64,000 bases of DNA, from contig CAJNOI010000097.1 in the NCBI GenBank assembly GCA_905250115.1, positions 166,658-230,657 on the forward strand, given 5' to 3'. A program made the translations under genes and the position numbers. This document shows, piece by piece, positions 23,401-35,409 of this stretch; within the stretch, counting starts at the first letter, position 1, and every line of letters starts with the position of its first letter. The notes under the pieces are model-generated. The model was given only the letters and a program-made list of their open reading frames with translations. It did no database searches and was not told the origin of the DNA. This DNA comes from Adineta steineri (taxonomy: Eukaryota; Rotifera; Eurotatoria; Adinetida; Adinetidae).

Positions 23401-24808
23401 TATATGTGTGCGGTCTTTTTTTCGACACACAATTTAAAAAACGAAGAAGAAGAAGAAGAAAGGTGAGTTTTGTCTCTTTTACAATGTACATATATATGTG
23501 CATACTACATCGATGCACTCGCAACAAACGTTTTTTTAAATTGATTGAAAAGGCCTGTGCATATATGTATGATGTGATGTATAATGACAAGTTTAAGACT
23601 TAACAAATAATCATAAATTTTCTTTTTTTTTGGTACGTATCTAGATCAGTTAAAGAAAAAGTAGACAATTGAGTTCCATCATAAAATATAAAGTAATAAT
23701 ATCTATTTTCTGGCTAATATTCTCTATGGGTCAATTACACTCAAGCATATTTTAAGATTACAAGAGTAACAATACTTGAGATGTAACGAACTAGATGATG
23801 TAATCTCATTAGCTAATAACTATCAGTTGTGTTCAGTTTTATACTTTTAGAGTCAAGATCAATAACAGAAAGAGATTAAGATAACATATTGGTGTTCGTT
23901 TATGATCATCCATCCTCGTCGCTATCTTTCGTCACAGAAAGAAGGTCAAAGAAAAAAATTACAACTTCTAACGGCCAATGTCTTATAGAATCGAATGACC
24001 TTGCCGTATGACAATGTAGTTTATAATATTAATACATATCCATAGTGTTAGAATGATATGACATAGACAACATTGTTTCAAAGGAAGGAAAGTATGTCTT
24101 CTGATTAGTATAATCAATCAACGACAAAATAGTACCGTTAGATAATAAGAATATTGAATCATTTTCATTAATAAGATGTTTTTATTTATTTACTAAAATA
24201 TTTCATCTCATAGATAAGTTTATTAACATATGTTTGATATCAATAGAATAGAGTGGTACTTGTAATATATATGTATACTTATATTTCTTCTTTCTTCTTC
24301 TTCTACAATATATATATATATCGAGTAATATCAATAGTTTTATGAATTAATCACACCTCTAATGTATCAATTAGAACACTATAGACGTATGCATGTCTGA
24401 TCATTACCATAATGCCTCTTTTTCAATGTCATTGAAATTTGTTTCTTTTATAATTCTGTTATATATCGTATAAATTATATAGTTGTTAATGTTAACAAGA
24501 AAAAAATATTAACTGAGCCATGTAAAATATGAGCTTCAGTTTCGATGGAGTGCATATTGCATTTAATATATCTTTATCATTGTTTCGATATGCATATGAA
24601 TGTAGTAATTCACCGATAGGATGAATCGTGTTGACAGGTGATTTGAAAAATCGAAGGAGAAAGAAGGAAAAAAGGCGAAAGACACATAGGATTTTTTTTT
24701 TCGTGTGATCAATTATAACGTTGAACATTGATGTATGGTGAGGGTCATACAAAATGTATTATATGGATTTATCATTTTAAATTTAGTTAAAATAAATTCT
24801 ATAAGAAA
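20461..24808. other. 4.3-kb gene-poor stretch
   Basis: Shared upstream region of beta-adaptin (-) and the WAP/antistasin gene (+). It is very AT-rich with scattered short frames; the longest (21637-21972) lacks recognisable motifs. No repeat of the foldback family, no tRNA-like structure seen. Confidence 0.5.
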
Positions 24809-27800
24809 ATGAATTTCGATGTTAAAACTTCACTTGGAATACTTATGTTTGTTTGTTTAATTTATGCTGATGTTGATCAATTTAATAAACAATGTCAGGT
24901 AAGAACAACTAAAGAATTGATTTATTTATTTATTTATTTATTTTAAATTTAGATTCTTCAATGTAATTTAACGACAGAGATTTGTTATACAAATCCAAAT
25001 TGTACACATGACGATGATGTATTAAAATGTGTTCATTGTATTTTAAAAAATAGTTCAATATATACTCAACAATTATCATTAGTTTCTCATTTATCAGTTA
25101 AATCAAATGAATCAAAAATTTTAGTTGATAATCATGATTTTAAATCAAATATAACATATGATGAATCGTCTTATGATGAATATTACGAATATGATGAAGA
25201 TGAAACATCAGATAAAACTGATTTAGATGAAGATGATGAATATTTAGATGATTATACTGAATCATTAGATACAATTGTTAATCGTACACAATCGATACGT
25301 AAATTGGGTAATTGTCCAAAAGTCGTTGAAGCTATTGGTAAATGCGATACAGAAAAATTAATTCCACCTGAATGTCGTTTTGATACGGATTGCCCTGGAG
25401 ATTTGAAATGTTGTGAAGCAGCATGTGGAAGACGTATGTGTAACATACCTATTAAAAGTAAGTGAATGATTACTTTGTTATGTTAATAGAAGAATCATTG
25501 TCGTTTTACAATAACAAAAATATTATATTTTGTTTTTTTATTAATATTATTTTATTATTAAGTAGAAAAGGAAAAGGTCTATCTAGCAAGGTTACATGGT
25601 TATACTTGAGAATAATAACTATGTAACACAGTCAATGGTTTATTAAGGACATGGAAATTAAATTATATAAATAGATTTAGACCATGAATTTTGTTAATGG
25701 TTGCTTTTAAACATGTGAAAATACAAAAAGGTCTAAATAACAAAAAGAAAACATGATAATTGTTATTTATAGGAATAAAGTCATTTTAAGTAGAATTAAA
25801 AATTTATGTAGTTCTTTCAAAATTATTGAACGATAAAAGTCAGTCAGATGTATTATATTTCATAAAAAATTAATTTTATTCTTAAATGAATTAATCATTT
25901 TTGTTTTATATTTAAGGCGAGTTCCGTTCATTTCTTTTCTTAGCATTTCATTGAGAAACTCTAGGGAATTTTTTTAATTGATTAAAATCATCAGAGAATA
26001 TACTAATAAAAATTTCGATTATGTAGTTTTCTATCTTTATTATCAAGGATAATAAATAATTATCTTCTTATTCTAGCTCAATCTTCAATATGTTCAGTAT
26101 CATTTGCATGTTCACTTAATTGTCGTCTTGGGTATCGAACGGATTCAAATGGTTGTCTCACATGTGAATGTCAATCATGCCCAACGATGGATCAATGTAA
26201 TAAAAATTGTCCATCAGGTTATTTAAAAGATCTATTTGGTTGTAATATATGTGAATGTAATGATCAATGTCCACCATTTACTTGTAATATTTTTTGTCCA
26301 TCTGACATTGGTTTTGCACAATCAAAAAATGGCTGCCCATTATGTCAATGTGCATTATCAAAAATTAAATCAAATGAAAATAGATCTTCATGTCAAGTAT
26401 ATTTAATTAAATAATCAAATATTTCTTTTTTTTGTTTACAATTTAATTATATTTATTAGGAGGATATTCATTGTCCACCAGGTTTCCGATGCCTAAGTGA
26501 TTCACGCAATGTGCCTATATGTCAAGCAGGTATTCTTTTCTTTTTTAAGCATGTTCTTGACCGCTTCTATATAGACAATTATATAGTCATATTAATAGTA
26601 TTTGTATAGCACATCATTTTCTACTTTAATTTTTTATATAGAGAAAGAGAAAGGAAAAAATCTGCTGCAGTGTCGGTAAAAAGTACATGAAGTTTTGATT
26701 CATTTATAAAGAAGTCATGATGTGATATATATATATAAATATATCGATTTATTGATGATGGATTGAAAAATATAGGTAAAATAGGTTAGAAAACAGAAAA
26801 ATATCATTATTGACATCACCTTTCTTGTTTCGATGAATAAGTTTTTCTTTTTTTTTCATTATATTTATGCGTATGGCTTTTAGCGCAAACTTTCTTTTTT
26901 TTCTTTCGCAATACTTATTCGACGGAGAGAGAGAAAAGAAGAAAAAAAAACGGGTGAACTGCAATGCCGGTAGACATAAGGGCGAAAAAGGAGGAGAGCA
27001 CAAAAAAATTAGAGGAAAAAAAGGAGAATACTGTCATATATTCTTTTACAACTTTTTTTACTTTCTGTTTGTTCTGCCAGTGTGCACATATAAGCATTTG
27101 ATTGCTTCGTCGCCCTCACTCATCAGTAGTAACGAACATATTTCATAGTATTGCGTTTTGTGATCAACACAACAACAAATAATTTTGCGAGTATATTTGA
27201 ATAATTAGTCATATGGATTATACTCTGAAAAGCATATTGCTTATTCAGATCTTTGCTCAGATCTACGGTTATTCACAGCCAGTATTTGGTTCGAAAAAAA
27301 AACTATTTATTTTATTCAAATTTTAATATCAATTTTATTTTATTTAGTGCCAACATTCAATATAGAATGTAACAATGATTTAGCTAATACATGTAACCTT
27401 CAATGTCCAAATGGAAATTATTTATTAGATGAAAAAGGTTGTCCAACATGTGCATGTGTTTCAACAGAAGAAAAACAAATTCCGATATGTCCACAAATAA
27501 AATGTCGTGCAAATTGTGGTGATGCTGGTTATCAAGTAGATGAAAATGGTTGTCAGACATGTAAATGCGTATCTAAAGAAAATATTCAATGTTCACGTTT
27601 AATGTGTCGTATGTTTTGTAAAAATGGATTTAAACGTGACGAAAATGGATGCGAATATTGTGCATGTAATGAATTACCAGTACAATGCTCACCAGTAAAT
27701 TGTGAACGTTCATGTCCAAATGGTTATCGAAAAGATTATAGTGGTATGATTGAATATTATTAAATATTATATAAGATTTTTTTTCTTCTTCTTCTTGTGA

Positions 27801-29197
27801 TTGAAGGTTGTCAAACATGTGATTGTGAATGTCCAGCATTAGTATGTCCAACTTCAACTAATCAATGCACAAATGGTTTGAAAAAAGATGCTAATGGATG
27901 TCCAACATGTTCATGTGATGAACAACAAGATAAAGATGATGATAAATGTCCATCATTAGACTGTAATTTGACCTGTAAAAATGGTTTACAAGTTGATGAA
28001 TCAGGTTGCAAAATGTGTTCATGTAATAAATGTCAATTACAATTATGTCGAATGTATTGTATGTATGGTTTTCGACGAAATGAAGATGGATGTGAAATGT
28101 GTGAATGTGATTGGACTCCAGTTGCAGAGAAAATTCAATGTAATGAGGTAATATTTTTTACAAAATAGATTTATTATTTAAATTATTATTTTAATAAATA
28201 TTATAGCGAATTCCATGTACAGGTACACGTGTATGTAATTTAAATATCAAATTATGTGAAAAAGGTAAAGAAAAATATATGAAAAATTTGATGTATTTAT
28301 TAATAAAATCAATATTTTAGTTGATCCGGATAGAGTCAATTGGTTTGTTTTTGAATTTGATATCGAAAGCGATATGTATAACGATCAAAAATTTCTTCAA
28401 TTATTTAGAAAGTAAAAATTTCTTTGTTTTTGTAATTTTTTCGTATAAAAATGAATTTAATTTTTATTCAGTGGTTTCATAAATAATGTTGCAGCAAAAT
28501 ATCATTTAGTACCTACACAAATAACTGTTTCATCAGTTGAACTCAATGGTTTAACTTCATTTCAAATTATGCCATTTTTTACTGAAAATATGGCAGAATT
28601 TCAAAGAAAAATGGATGAAATCGATGCTGATGTAATTACAAAACAAAAAAACAAAAATATTTCTCTATTGTTTTTCTATTTAGTTAAATTCCTATGAATT
28701 TCGTTCTGTTTTACCAGCTGTTGCACAAAAAATAGGAGCCGGTGGATATATACGTCCATCTAAAACTGCTCTTGAAAGAGTAAGTGAAAAATTAAAATCT
28801 TTCACACGTACAAGTACGAAATTAGCAATTTGTTTACTTGGTTTCTTATTTATATTAATTGCATTGATTATTGGCATTACTTATATTCATGTAAGTTTAT
28901 CACTTCTTTTCCTTAATGATTTATTTAATCTTTCATTTTTTTTTTCATAGATCTGCCAACGACGTATGAAACATCGTTCGGATGTAATTAATTCTTTTTG
29001 TTTTTGTTTTATTCTATATATAATAATATTTTGTAAATTTGTTTTAGTCGAAATTACCAATCTATGATGCATCATATCAACAAGCACCATCAGACGACGA
29101 TCATTATCATGCTGTACATGCTCCAGATGGTACAGCATATGTTGTCGTTGAAAGTGATGATATACATTTATCAAACGATAAACGAACATTGGTTTAA
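24809..29197 (+). CDS. Membrane protein with WAP domain and ten antistasin-like domains
   Basis: Twelve exons (24809-24898, 24953-25457, 26077-26396, 26460-26529, 27348-27743, 27807-28147, 28207-28264, 28321-28411, 28472-28631, 28684-28890, 28951-28983, 29048-29197), 806 residues, all phases consistent. A signal peptide is followed by an acidic stretch, a WAP four-disulfide core (CPKVVEAIGKCD, FDTDCPGDLKCC), and ten antistasin-type units of the form CxxxxCxxxCxxGxxxDxxGCxxCxC in three blocks (3+4+3). A membrane-proximal globular region (WFVFEFDIESDMYND) and one TM helix (AICLLGFLFILIALIIGIT) come next, then a 60-residue tail. WAP and antistasin domains are typically serine-protease inhibitors; the closest layout known to me is CRIM1-like. 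A role in restraining pericellular proteases is inference. Confidence 0.85.
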
Positions 29198-30457
29198 TTC
29201 AAAATTAAAATAAATAAACATAAAAAAAGAACTTTTGATCTATTTTTATTTGATTCTCATTTTTTTTCTCGAGTCTTTTATTTGCTTATTTAAAAAGAAA
29301 ATTTACTCATCGTCATAAATGTCTCGTTTATTATGTGTACAGTTCAAAATTTTTCCTTTCTTCTGTTCGTTTATCGTATAAATGTTGATTTGTCGAATTG
29401 GATATAAATAGATGTTAATCTATTGTATTTTATTTGTTTGATGTTGTCCTATAGATGATTTTCGTTGATATAAATATTTCAACGTTTCCTTTATGTAAAC
29501 GGTAAATGAATTCTCAGCAGGAAGGCTAGTTTAATCTTACTTTCGAGAGCACAATTAACGAAAGTAGATTTACTTAGAAGATAATGTACGAATAAATTGT
29601 AATTATTTTTAGATTCATAAGTAGATACGTTTCGAATTATCTTTAGCATGAGAAAATACATCAGATATGAAGGGAAAAAATAGATTAGATCTATGCAATA
29701 TTTTGATTTTCATGTTAAATGTTATCTTGCTTAGTTATTTATGTATGACATTTACTTTTTTAGAATGTAAACTATGACTTCAAACACTCTTAGTCTTATT
29801 TATCATATATAAATGTCATATCCTAGTTCTTTTCACAAAAGTGGAAGTAATATTTACTGATTGTATTTTCATTTCGTTCTTAATACGTCATATATACTTG
29901 GATTTGTCCTTGATGATTACTCTATGCGTCATTTTATCGTACGTATTACATCGTTTGGGATATACCGTAATGGCGTGATCGATATTATTCAAAGATATGT
30001 GATATGCTCTGTGATTTTTCTCGAATAAAACATATATTTTCTGTTTACTCATGATTTACTATCAATACTCGATCAATATGATGGGTGTATGAATGTCATC
30101 ATCCTTGATGACAAGTACAAATGATAACAGTCAATGAAAAAACGTAATTCAACGTACAACTTAAAGAACGATTTATCAAACAATAGACTATTCACATTAG
30201 AACGTTATCAACAAATTGTTGAGATAATTATGAATGCGAAACTAAAGCGATGTTCTGAAAGAAGTATCATTGACATTAATTTCTTGTTTGAATGGAAAAG
30301 GTCAAACTATAATAAAATAATTCGAAAAAATTAATTAATAAATATTTTATCACTTTTTTTTTAAAAAGACTCTCATTTTAAAAAAGCTATAAATAAATAA
30401 TTCATCTTATCTTATCTATTTATGGTCAACATGTAACTTTCACATTAAATTAAAATC
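29198..30457. other. Intergenic, 1.26 kb
   Basis: AT-rich. A 66-codon frame at 30134-30334 ends just before the kinase but shows no recognisable motif. No clear promoter element. Confidence 0.4.
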
Positions 30458-31519
30458 ATGTCGAACAAAGGAGGTGTTGTCTGTGCTGGTACAATAGTTA
30501 TAGACAAAGTTGTCATTGTTGATCGATGGCCGTTAGAAAATTCTTTATCAAATATTCATTGTGAAATAAAAACAGGTGGCGGCGGTCCGTTTAATATTGT
30601 TAAAGATCTACGTGCAATGGATATAAATCTACCATTAGCAATCGTTGGTCTATTAGGAAATGATGATAATGGTCAATGGTTAATAAATGATTGTAGAAAA
30701 TCTAATATTGATATTAATCAATTACATATAACTAAAGATAATACACCAACATCGTATACATATGTAATTAGTGTTGAATCAACAGGTCGACGAACATTTT
30801 TTAATCAACGTGGTACAAATGCATTATTGACTGATATTCATTTTGATTTTAATTATTTTGTAAATAAAAAATCTTATAATTTATTTTATCTTGGTTATTT
30901 AACAATACTTAATGAATTAGATCGTTTTATTGATAATGAAACAATTGCAGGAAAAGTTCTTAAACAAGCAAAAGAATATGGTTTCGAGACTATTGTTGAT
31001 TTTGTTACGGGACATAATATTTTCTATTCAAAAATTGCATTATTTACATTACCTTATGTTGATCATTTAATAATAAATGAAATTGAAGCAGGATTTATTC
31101 TTAATCAAACATTTGAACAAGTAACTATTTCACAAATTGAACAAGCAGGAAGAATATTAATGGAAAAATATGGTGTACAACGATCAGTGACAATTCATTT
31201 TGATCATGGTGCTGTTTGTGTTAGTCGTGAAAATAATTCAAATTTTGAATGTTTTATACAAGGTTCACTTTGTTTACCTAATGGATTTATTAAAGGTGCT
31301 GTAGGAGCTGGAGATGCATTTGCTGCTGGTATTATTTATGGACTCTATCAAAAATGGCCTATTCAAAAACGATTAATATGTGCTGTTTGTGTTGCAGCAA
31401 TGTGTTTAAAAGATGAAACACCATATGCTGGAGTTGAAAATATTGAAGAATGTATGAAATTAACAGATGTATTTGAATTTCGAAAATTAGAAGCAACATC
31501 ACGTATTAAAGATTCTTAA
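30458..31519 (+). CDS. PfkB-family carbohydrate kinase, single exon
   Basis: One uninterrupted frame of 353 residues. Ribokinase fold signatures: an N-terminal GTIVIDKVV strand, the glycine pair region TGGGGPFNIVKDL, NEIEAGFIL (NxxE motif that positions Mg), and GAVGAGDAFAAGIIYG, the PfkB signature 2 with the catalytic Asp. It transfers phosphate from ATP to a sugar or nucleoside; the substrate cannot be told from sequence. The gene has no intron while its neighbours have up to 14, and the N-terminal wording resembles bacterial sugar kinases, so horizontal acquisition is plausible. Native intron loss is the alternative. Confidence 0.85.
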   Translation: MSNKGGVVCAGTIVIDKVVIVDRWPLENSLSNIHCEIKTGGGGPFNIVKDLRAMDINLPLAIVGLLGNDDNGQWLINDCRKSNIDINQLHITKDNTPTSYTYVISVESTGRRTFFNQRGTNALLTDIHFDFNYFVNKKSYNLFYLGYLTILNELDRFIDNETIAGKVLKQAKEYGFETIVDFVTGHNIFYSKIALFTLPYVDHLIINEIEAGFILNQTFEQVTISQIEQAGRILMEKYGVQRSVTIHFDHGAVCVSRENNSNFECFIQGSLCLPNGFIKGAVGAGDAFAAGIIYGLYQKWPIQKRLICAVCVAAMCLKDETPYAGVENIEECMKLTDVFEFRKLEATSRIKDS

Positions 31520-33491
31520 TAATAAATAGACAATAAATGTATATTTTTAAAACGTAGTATCAGTATTCGTGTGAGTTAATAATCTAAATTAAGATAATAT
31601 TCATCAATCTTTTTAGCAATACAAAGATTAAGATATCTGTCATTTAAATCTTTTAATGCGTACTAATGATATTGATTAAGAAATTCATAATGAATAATAT
31701 GGTTTAATACTATTTTTAAAATACTTTGATGTTAATAAAAACAGTCTCTAATTAGATAAGAGCGCATATTTAGAATTTACTTCCGTTGCGCTAGTTTTAT
31801 AAAAAAAATATCTATTCCACTAGGTAAAGAATACTGTTATACATGTTATATTATCAATATTGACTTACTGTAGAATATTTAATATGTATAAAATTTGATT
31901 CATTCGTTCCTATTGATTTTTTTTCTGAATGATAGTGAGATAGTACAATATTTAATAGTTTATGAAGATTAAAAATAATGGAAATCTTTTCTTCATATGA
32001 AAATAAAGGCTGATTATTTTGAGTTAAATCGTATTCGATATTTGTTCTGATCTTGACGTCAACATATGAAATCGATGTACTTACTGATAACAAACTTTTA
32101 CGATCTTTTAATCGATAATCTTGAAAACATAAAGTACTTGCTGGTTGATATATATATATATCATCAATTAAAGAATATTCTTATACAGGTGATATTAGCT
32201 TGCTAAAGAACTGCAAAATTTGCCTTTTGACATAATCTTTATTCAAAGTTCAAAACGAAAGGTAAGCGCTATTATTATACTTATTTTCATTAAAAGTTTT
32301 GCTTCCATTATTAAAATATTAGTCCCACCATTGTAGGATTAGACATATATTAATATTAGCTGAATGATGTGATAAAACAGTAGTTTACACAACATTACTA
32401 AAACGTATAAAAAGAATTCATTTGCGATGCTTTCATCATGTTTCTCATCTTTCATTAAGTGTCACACTCATATAGAATAATAAATATTATATGAAACAAT
32501 TTCCTTTATACTAAGTTATAAGAAGAAAAACCTGAAACATTATAATAGACATACGAACCTTTTATTGAGAATACGATATTTGTTAGACATTATAAATTCC
32601 TCAATGAAGATGTTCTTCAAGAGCATTTTTTATAGCTAACGAATTCAAATTGTTATAGACCAGTTAATGCATTTTTATTGAGATTTCAAGAGTATCGATT
32701 AAGATCATAAATACTTGATTATTTTTACCACCTAAATGAGTTTATAGAGAGCAAAGTATGTTAAGTTCTAGGTAACACCTGTTCGATAGATTTGTACTAT
32801 ATAAAAATATCAAAACGAAGACGGTAGGTTCTAATTAAAACATTCAATAATAGTATATATTTAGGACAAGATTTTTATTGATAATTCATTGTCGATTAAT
32901 TAATTGATATTCATTTTTAGACATAACTCTTCCTATGATGCTTCATATAATGAAAAAGAAATATCATAAATGTTCTTTTCTCATTGTCTATCAAGAGCAT
33001 GTAGACTTATTTACTTCTACTTCTTTGAACATAGAATCTACCTTGAATGCAGTATGGAATTGTTAGATTATTTTTTTTTTGTAAGACTGAAGTTAATGAA
33101 TCAAATACGTGATAAAACAACTTTTTTGTCTATAGTCTTTCATAGAAAGAAAAAAAAATGTTTACGATGAAACATCATTATAATTGATGGTAGAGTAGAG
33201 AGTGTAACCTTGAAATTTGATTATATGAGTATATAGATTTCAAACAATGTATTTTTCTTTACATACACATAAAATTGATGACTGTAGGTAGAAAAAAAAT
33301 CAATTTCTTTTTCATATATATTTTTTGTATAGTATTGCGAAGCGGAATTAGTTACTCATTCATTTCTTATGTAAACCGAAGCAGTTCAAAATCTTTTAAG
33401 CAAATAAATAACGTTACAATAGCCAGAAGAGTCTTTTCATTATGTTCTTTACTCATTTTCTTTACTTCTGATACTGTCTTCTTTGTATAGT
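31520..33491. other. Intergenic, 2 kb
   Basis: Only short AT-rich frames on both strands; none with conserved motifs. A pyrimidine-rich TATAG lies just before the ATG at 33492, so a spliced 5' exon for the next gene cannot be excluded. Confidence 0.4.
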
Positions 33492-35144
33492 ATGTCGTCA
33501 ATAACTACTACTACTGCTGCTGCTGCTGATGTATCTTCATCACGACCTCAATCAGCAAATACAAAAGAGAAAGAAGAAATATCTACACAAAAAACATCTC
33601 GACCACCATCTGCATTACAAAAAACTGCAGCAGATACATCAACAGCACCACTAATTGCTGCTTCTGGAGCAGGTATAACACCTAATGCTCCTTCTGCCGA
33701 ACATGAAGAACCATTTTTACCGACAACAAATTTATCTGAACGTCCACAATCGTCAGCAGATACATCCGACATATTTCAATCTAAATCTGTATTAGAAAAT
33801 ATGTCTCAAGATACAATTATTCGTCCATCATCAGCCGCAAAACTCGATCCTACTCTTAATTCTATTTCTGATTCAACAACTACTGAACCAAAAACGTCAA
33901 GACCACCATCAGCTAGTCAAAAAATAGATGATTTAGCTTCGCATGAATATACTATTGCTTTGACAAATTCAAGACCAGCATCTGCTAGTCAAAAAATAAA
34001 TGAAGTGACAACTACTTCAGGTTCACGACCATCATCAGCAAAGCAAACATTTGATGAATCACACACAAACGATTTAACGACGAATATTTCAACAAGTTCA
34101 AGACCACCATCCGCTAGTCAAAAAATAAATGAAGTGACAACTATTTCAAATTCACGACCGTCATCAGCAAAACAAAAAACAGATGATTTAGCTTCGCATG
34201 GATGCATTATTGCTTCAACAAATTCTAGACCACCATCTGCTAGTCAAAAAATAAACGAACTGACAACTACTTCAAGTTCACGACCATCTTCAGCAAAGCA
34301 AACATTTGATGAATCACACACAAACGATTTAACTGCAAATGTTTCAACAAATTCCAGACCGTCATCAGCCAGTCAAAAAATAAACGAAGTGACAACTATT
34401 TCAAGTTCACGACCAACATCAGCAAAACAAAAAACAAATGATTCAAATTCAAGACCACCATCAGCTAATTCAAAAACAGATGATTTAGCTTCGCATGAAT
34501 ATACTATCGTTTCAACAAATTCCAGACCAGCATCTGCTAGTCAAAAAATAAATGAAGTGACAACTACTTCAAGTTCACGACCATCATCAGCAAAGCAAAC
34601 ATTTGATGAATCACACACATATGATTTAACTACAAATATTTCAACAAGTTCAAGACCACCATCAGCAAGACAAAAAACAGATGCCTTAACAAATTCAAGA
34701 CCTACATCAGCTAATCAAAAATTCACTGAATTAAAAGATGACAAGCCAGCTGTTGTTCCAATAAGTTCTAGACCATCATCTGCTAGTCAAAATACAGATA
34801 TAACGACATTAAGCGATGCTTCTAATAGTACTGCTTCGATAAATGTGGTACGACCATCATCAGCAAATCAAAAAACAGATGTAACAACTGAAAATGATTC
34901 TACAGCTATTCGACCAAGATCAAGACCACCATCCGCAACTCAAAAACACGAAGAAAATACTTTAAATGACTCTAATATTCAACAACAGAATACGTCAGTT
35001 CTGTTCAATACAAATGATTCTAATATAACACAACCAATTATCGGACGTCCATCTTCAGCACTTAACAAAACGATTACTGAAGAAAATACACCAGTTGAAA
35101 TTACTTCCTCTACATCACGTATTGGTTCAGCTACAAAAACTTAA
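33492..35144 (+). CDS. Low-complexity protein with about 22 RPxSA repeats
   Basis: Single frame of 550 residues starting MSSITTTTAAAADVS. It contains about 22 copies of a core SRP(P/S/A/T)SA followed by (S/K/N)QK, e.g. SRPPSASQKINEVTT, SRPSSAKQTFDESHT. From about 33890 to 34720 larger blocks of two to three cores are repeated. The protein is Ser/Thr-rich, has no hydrophobic segment or Cys, and is predicted disordered. The core R-P-x-S matches a basophilic kinase site (R-x-x-S), so multi-site phosphorylation or a repetitive docking role is possible; this is inference. No homologue recognised. Confidence 0.75.
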   Translation: MSSITTTTAAAADVSSSRPQSANTKEKEEISTQKTSRPPSALQKTAADTSTAPLIAASGAGITPNAPSAEHEEPFLPTTNLSERPQSSADTSDIFQSKSVLENMSQDTIIRPSSAAKLDPTLNSISDSTTTEPKTSRPPSASQKIDDLASHEYTIALTNSRPASASQKINEVTTTSGSRPSSAKQTFDESHTNDLTTNISTSSRPPSASQKINEVTTISNSRPSSAKQKTDDLASHGCIIASTNSRPPSASQKINELTTTSSSRPSSAKQTFDESHTNDLTANVSTNSRPSSASQKINEVTTISSSRPTSAKQKTNDSNSRPPSANSKTDDLASHEYTIVSTNSRPASASQKINEVTTTSSSRPSSAKQTFDESHTYDLTTNISTSSRPPSARQKTDALTNSRPTSANQKFTELKDDKPAVVPISSRPSSASQNTDITTLSDASNSTASINVVRPSSANQKTDVTTENDSTAIRPRSRPPSATQKHEENTLNDSNIQQQNTSVLFNTNDSNITQPIIGRPSSALNKTITEENTPVEITSSTSRIGSATKT

Positions 35145-35409
35145 AAAAACAACAAATAAATAATGAACTATAATTATATAATTTATTTTGATATTCAATA
35201 GTTTTTTTCTTTAAAATCATTATTAAACTTTTAGTTCATTTTGTTTTTTTTTTGATTATATCGTTTCTTATGTATTACATTCATAGTTTCAAGGAGATAA
35301 AAGTGATCTGGATTTTTATGTAATTAATTACAGAGTGGAATTTAAAAGAACTAAATCAAATAAAATATGATCATCTGACAACAAAACGACGGTTATTCTA
35401 CAAATTTCA

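Noticed and set aside
30134-30334. 66-codon frame upstream of the PfkB kinase
   Set aside because: Isolated, lysine/asparagine-rich as expected by chance in AT-rich DNA.
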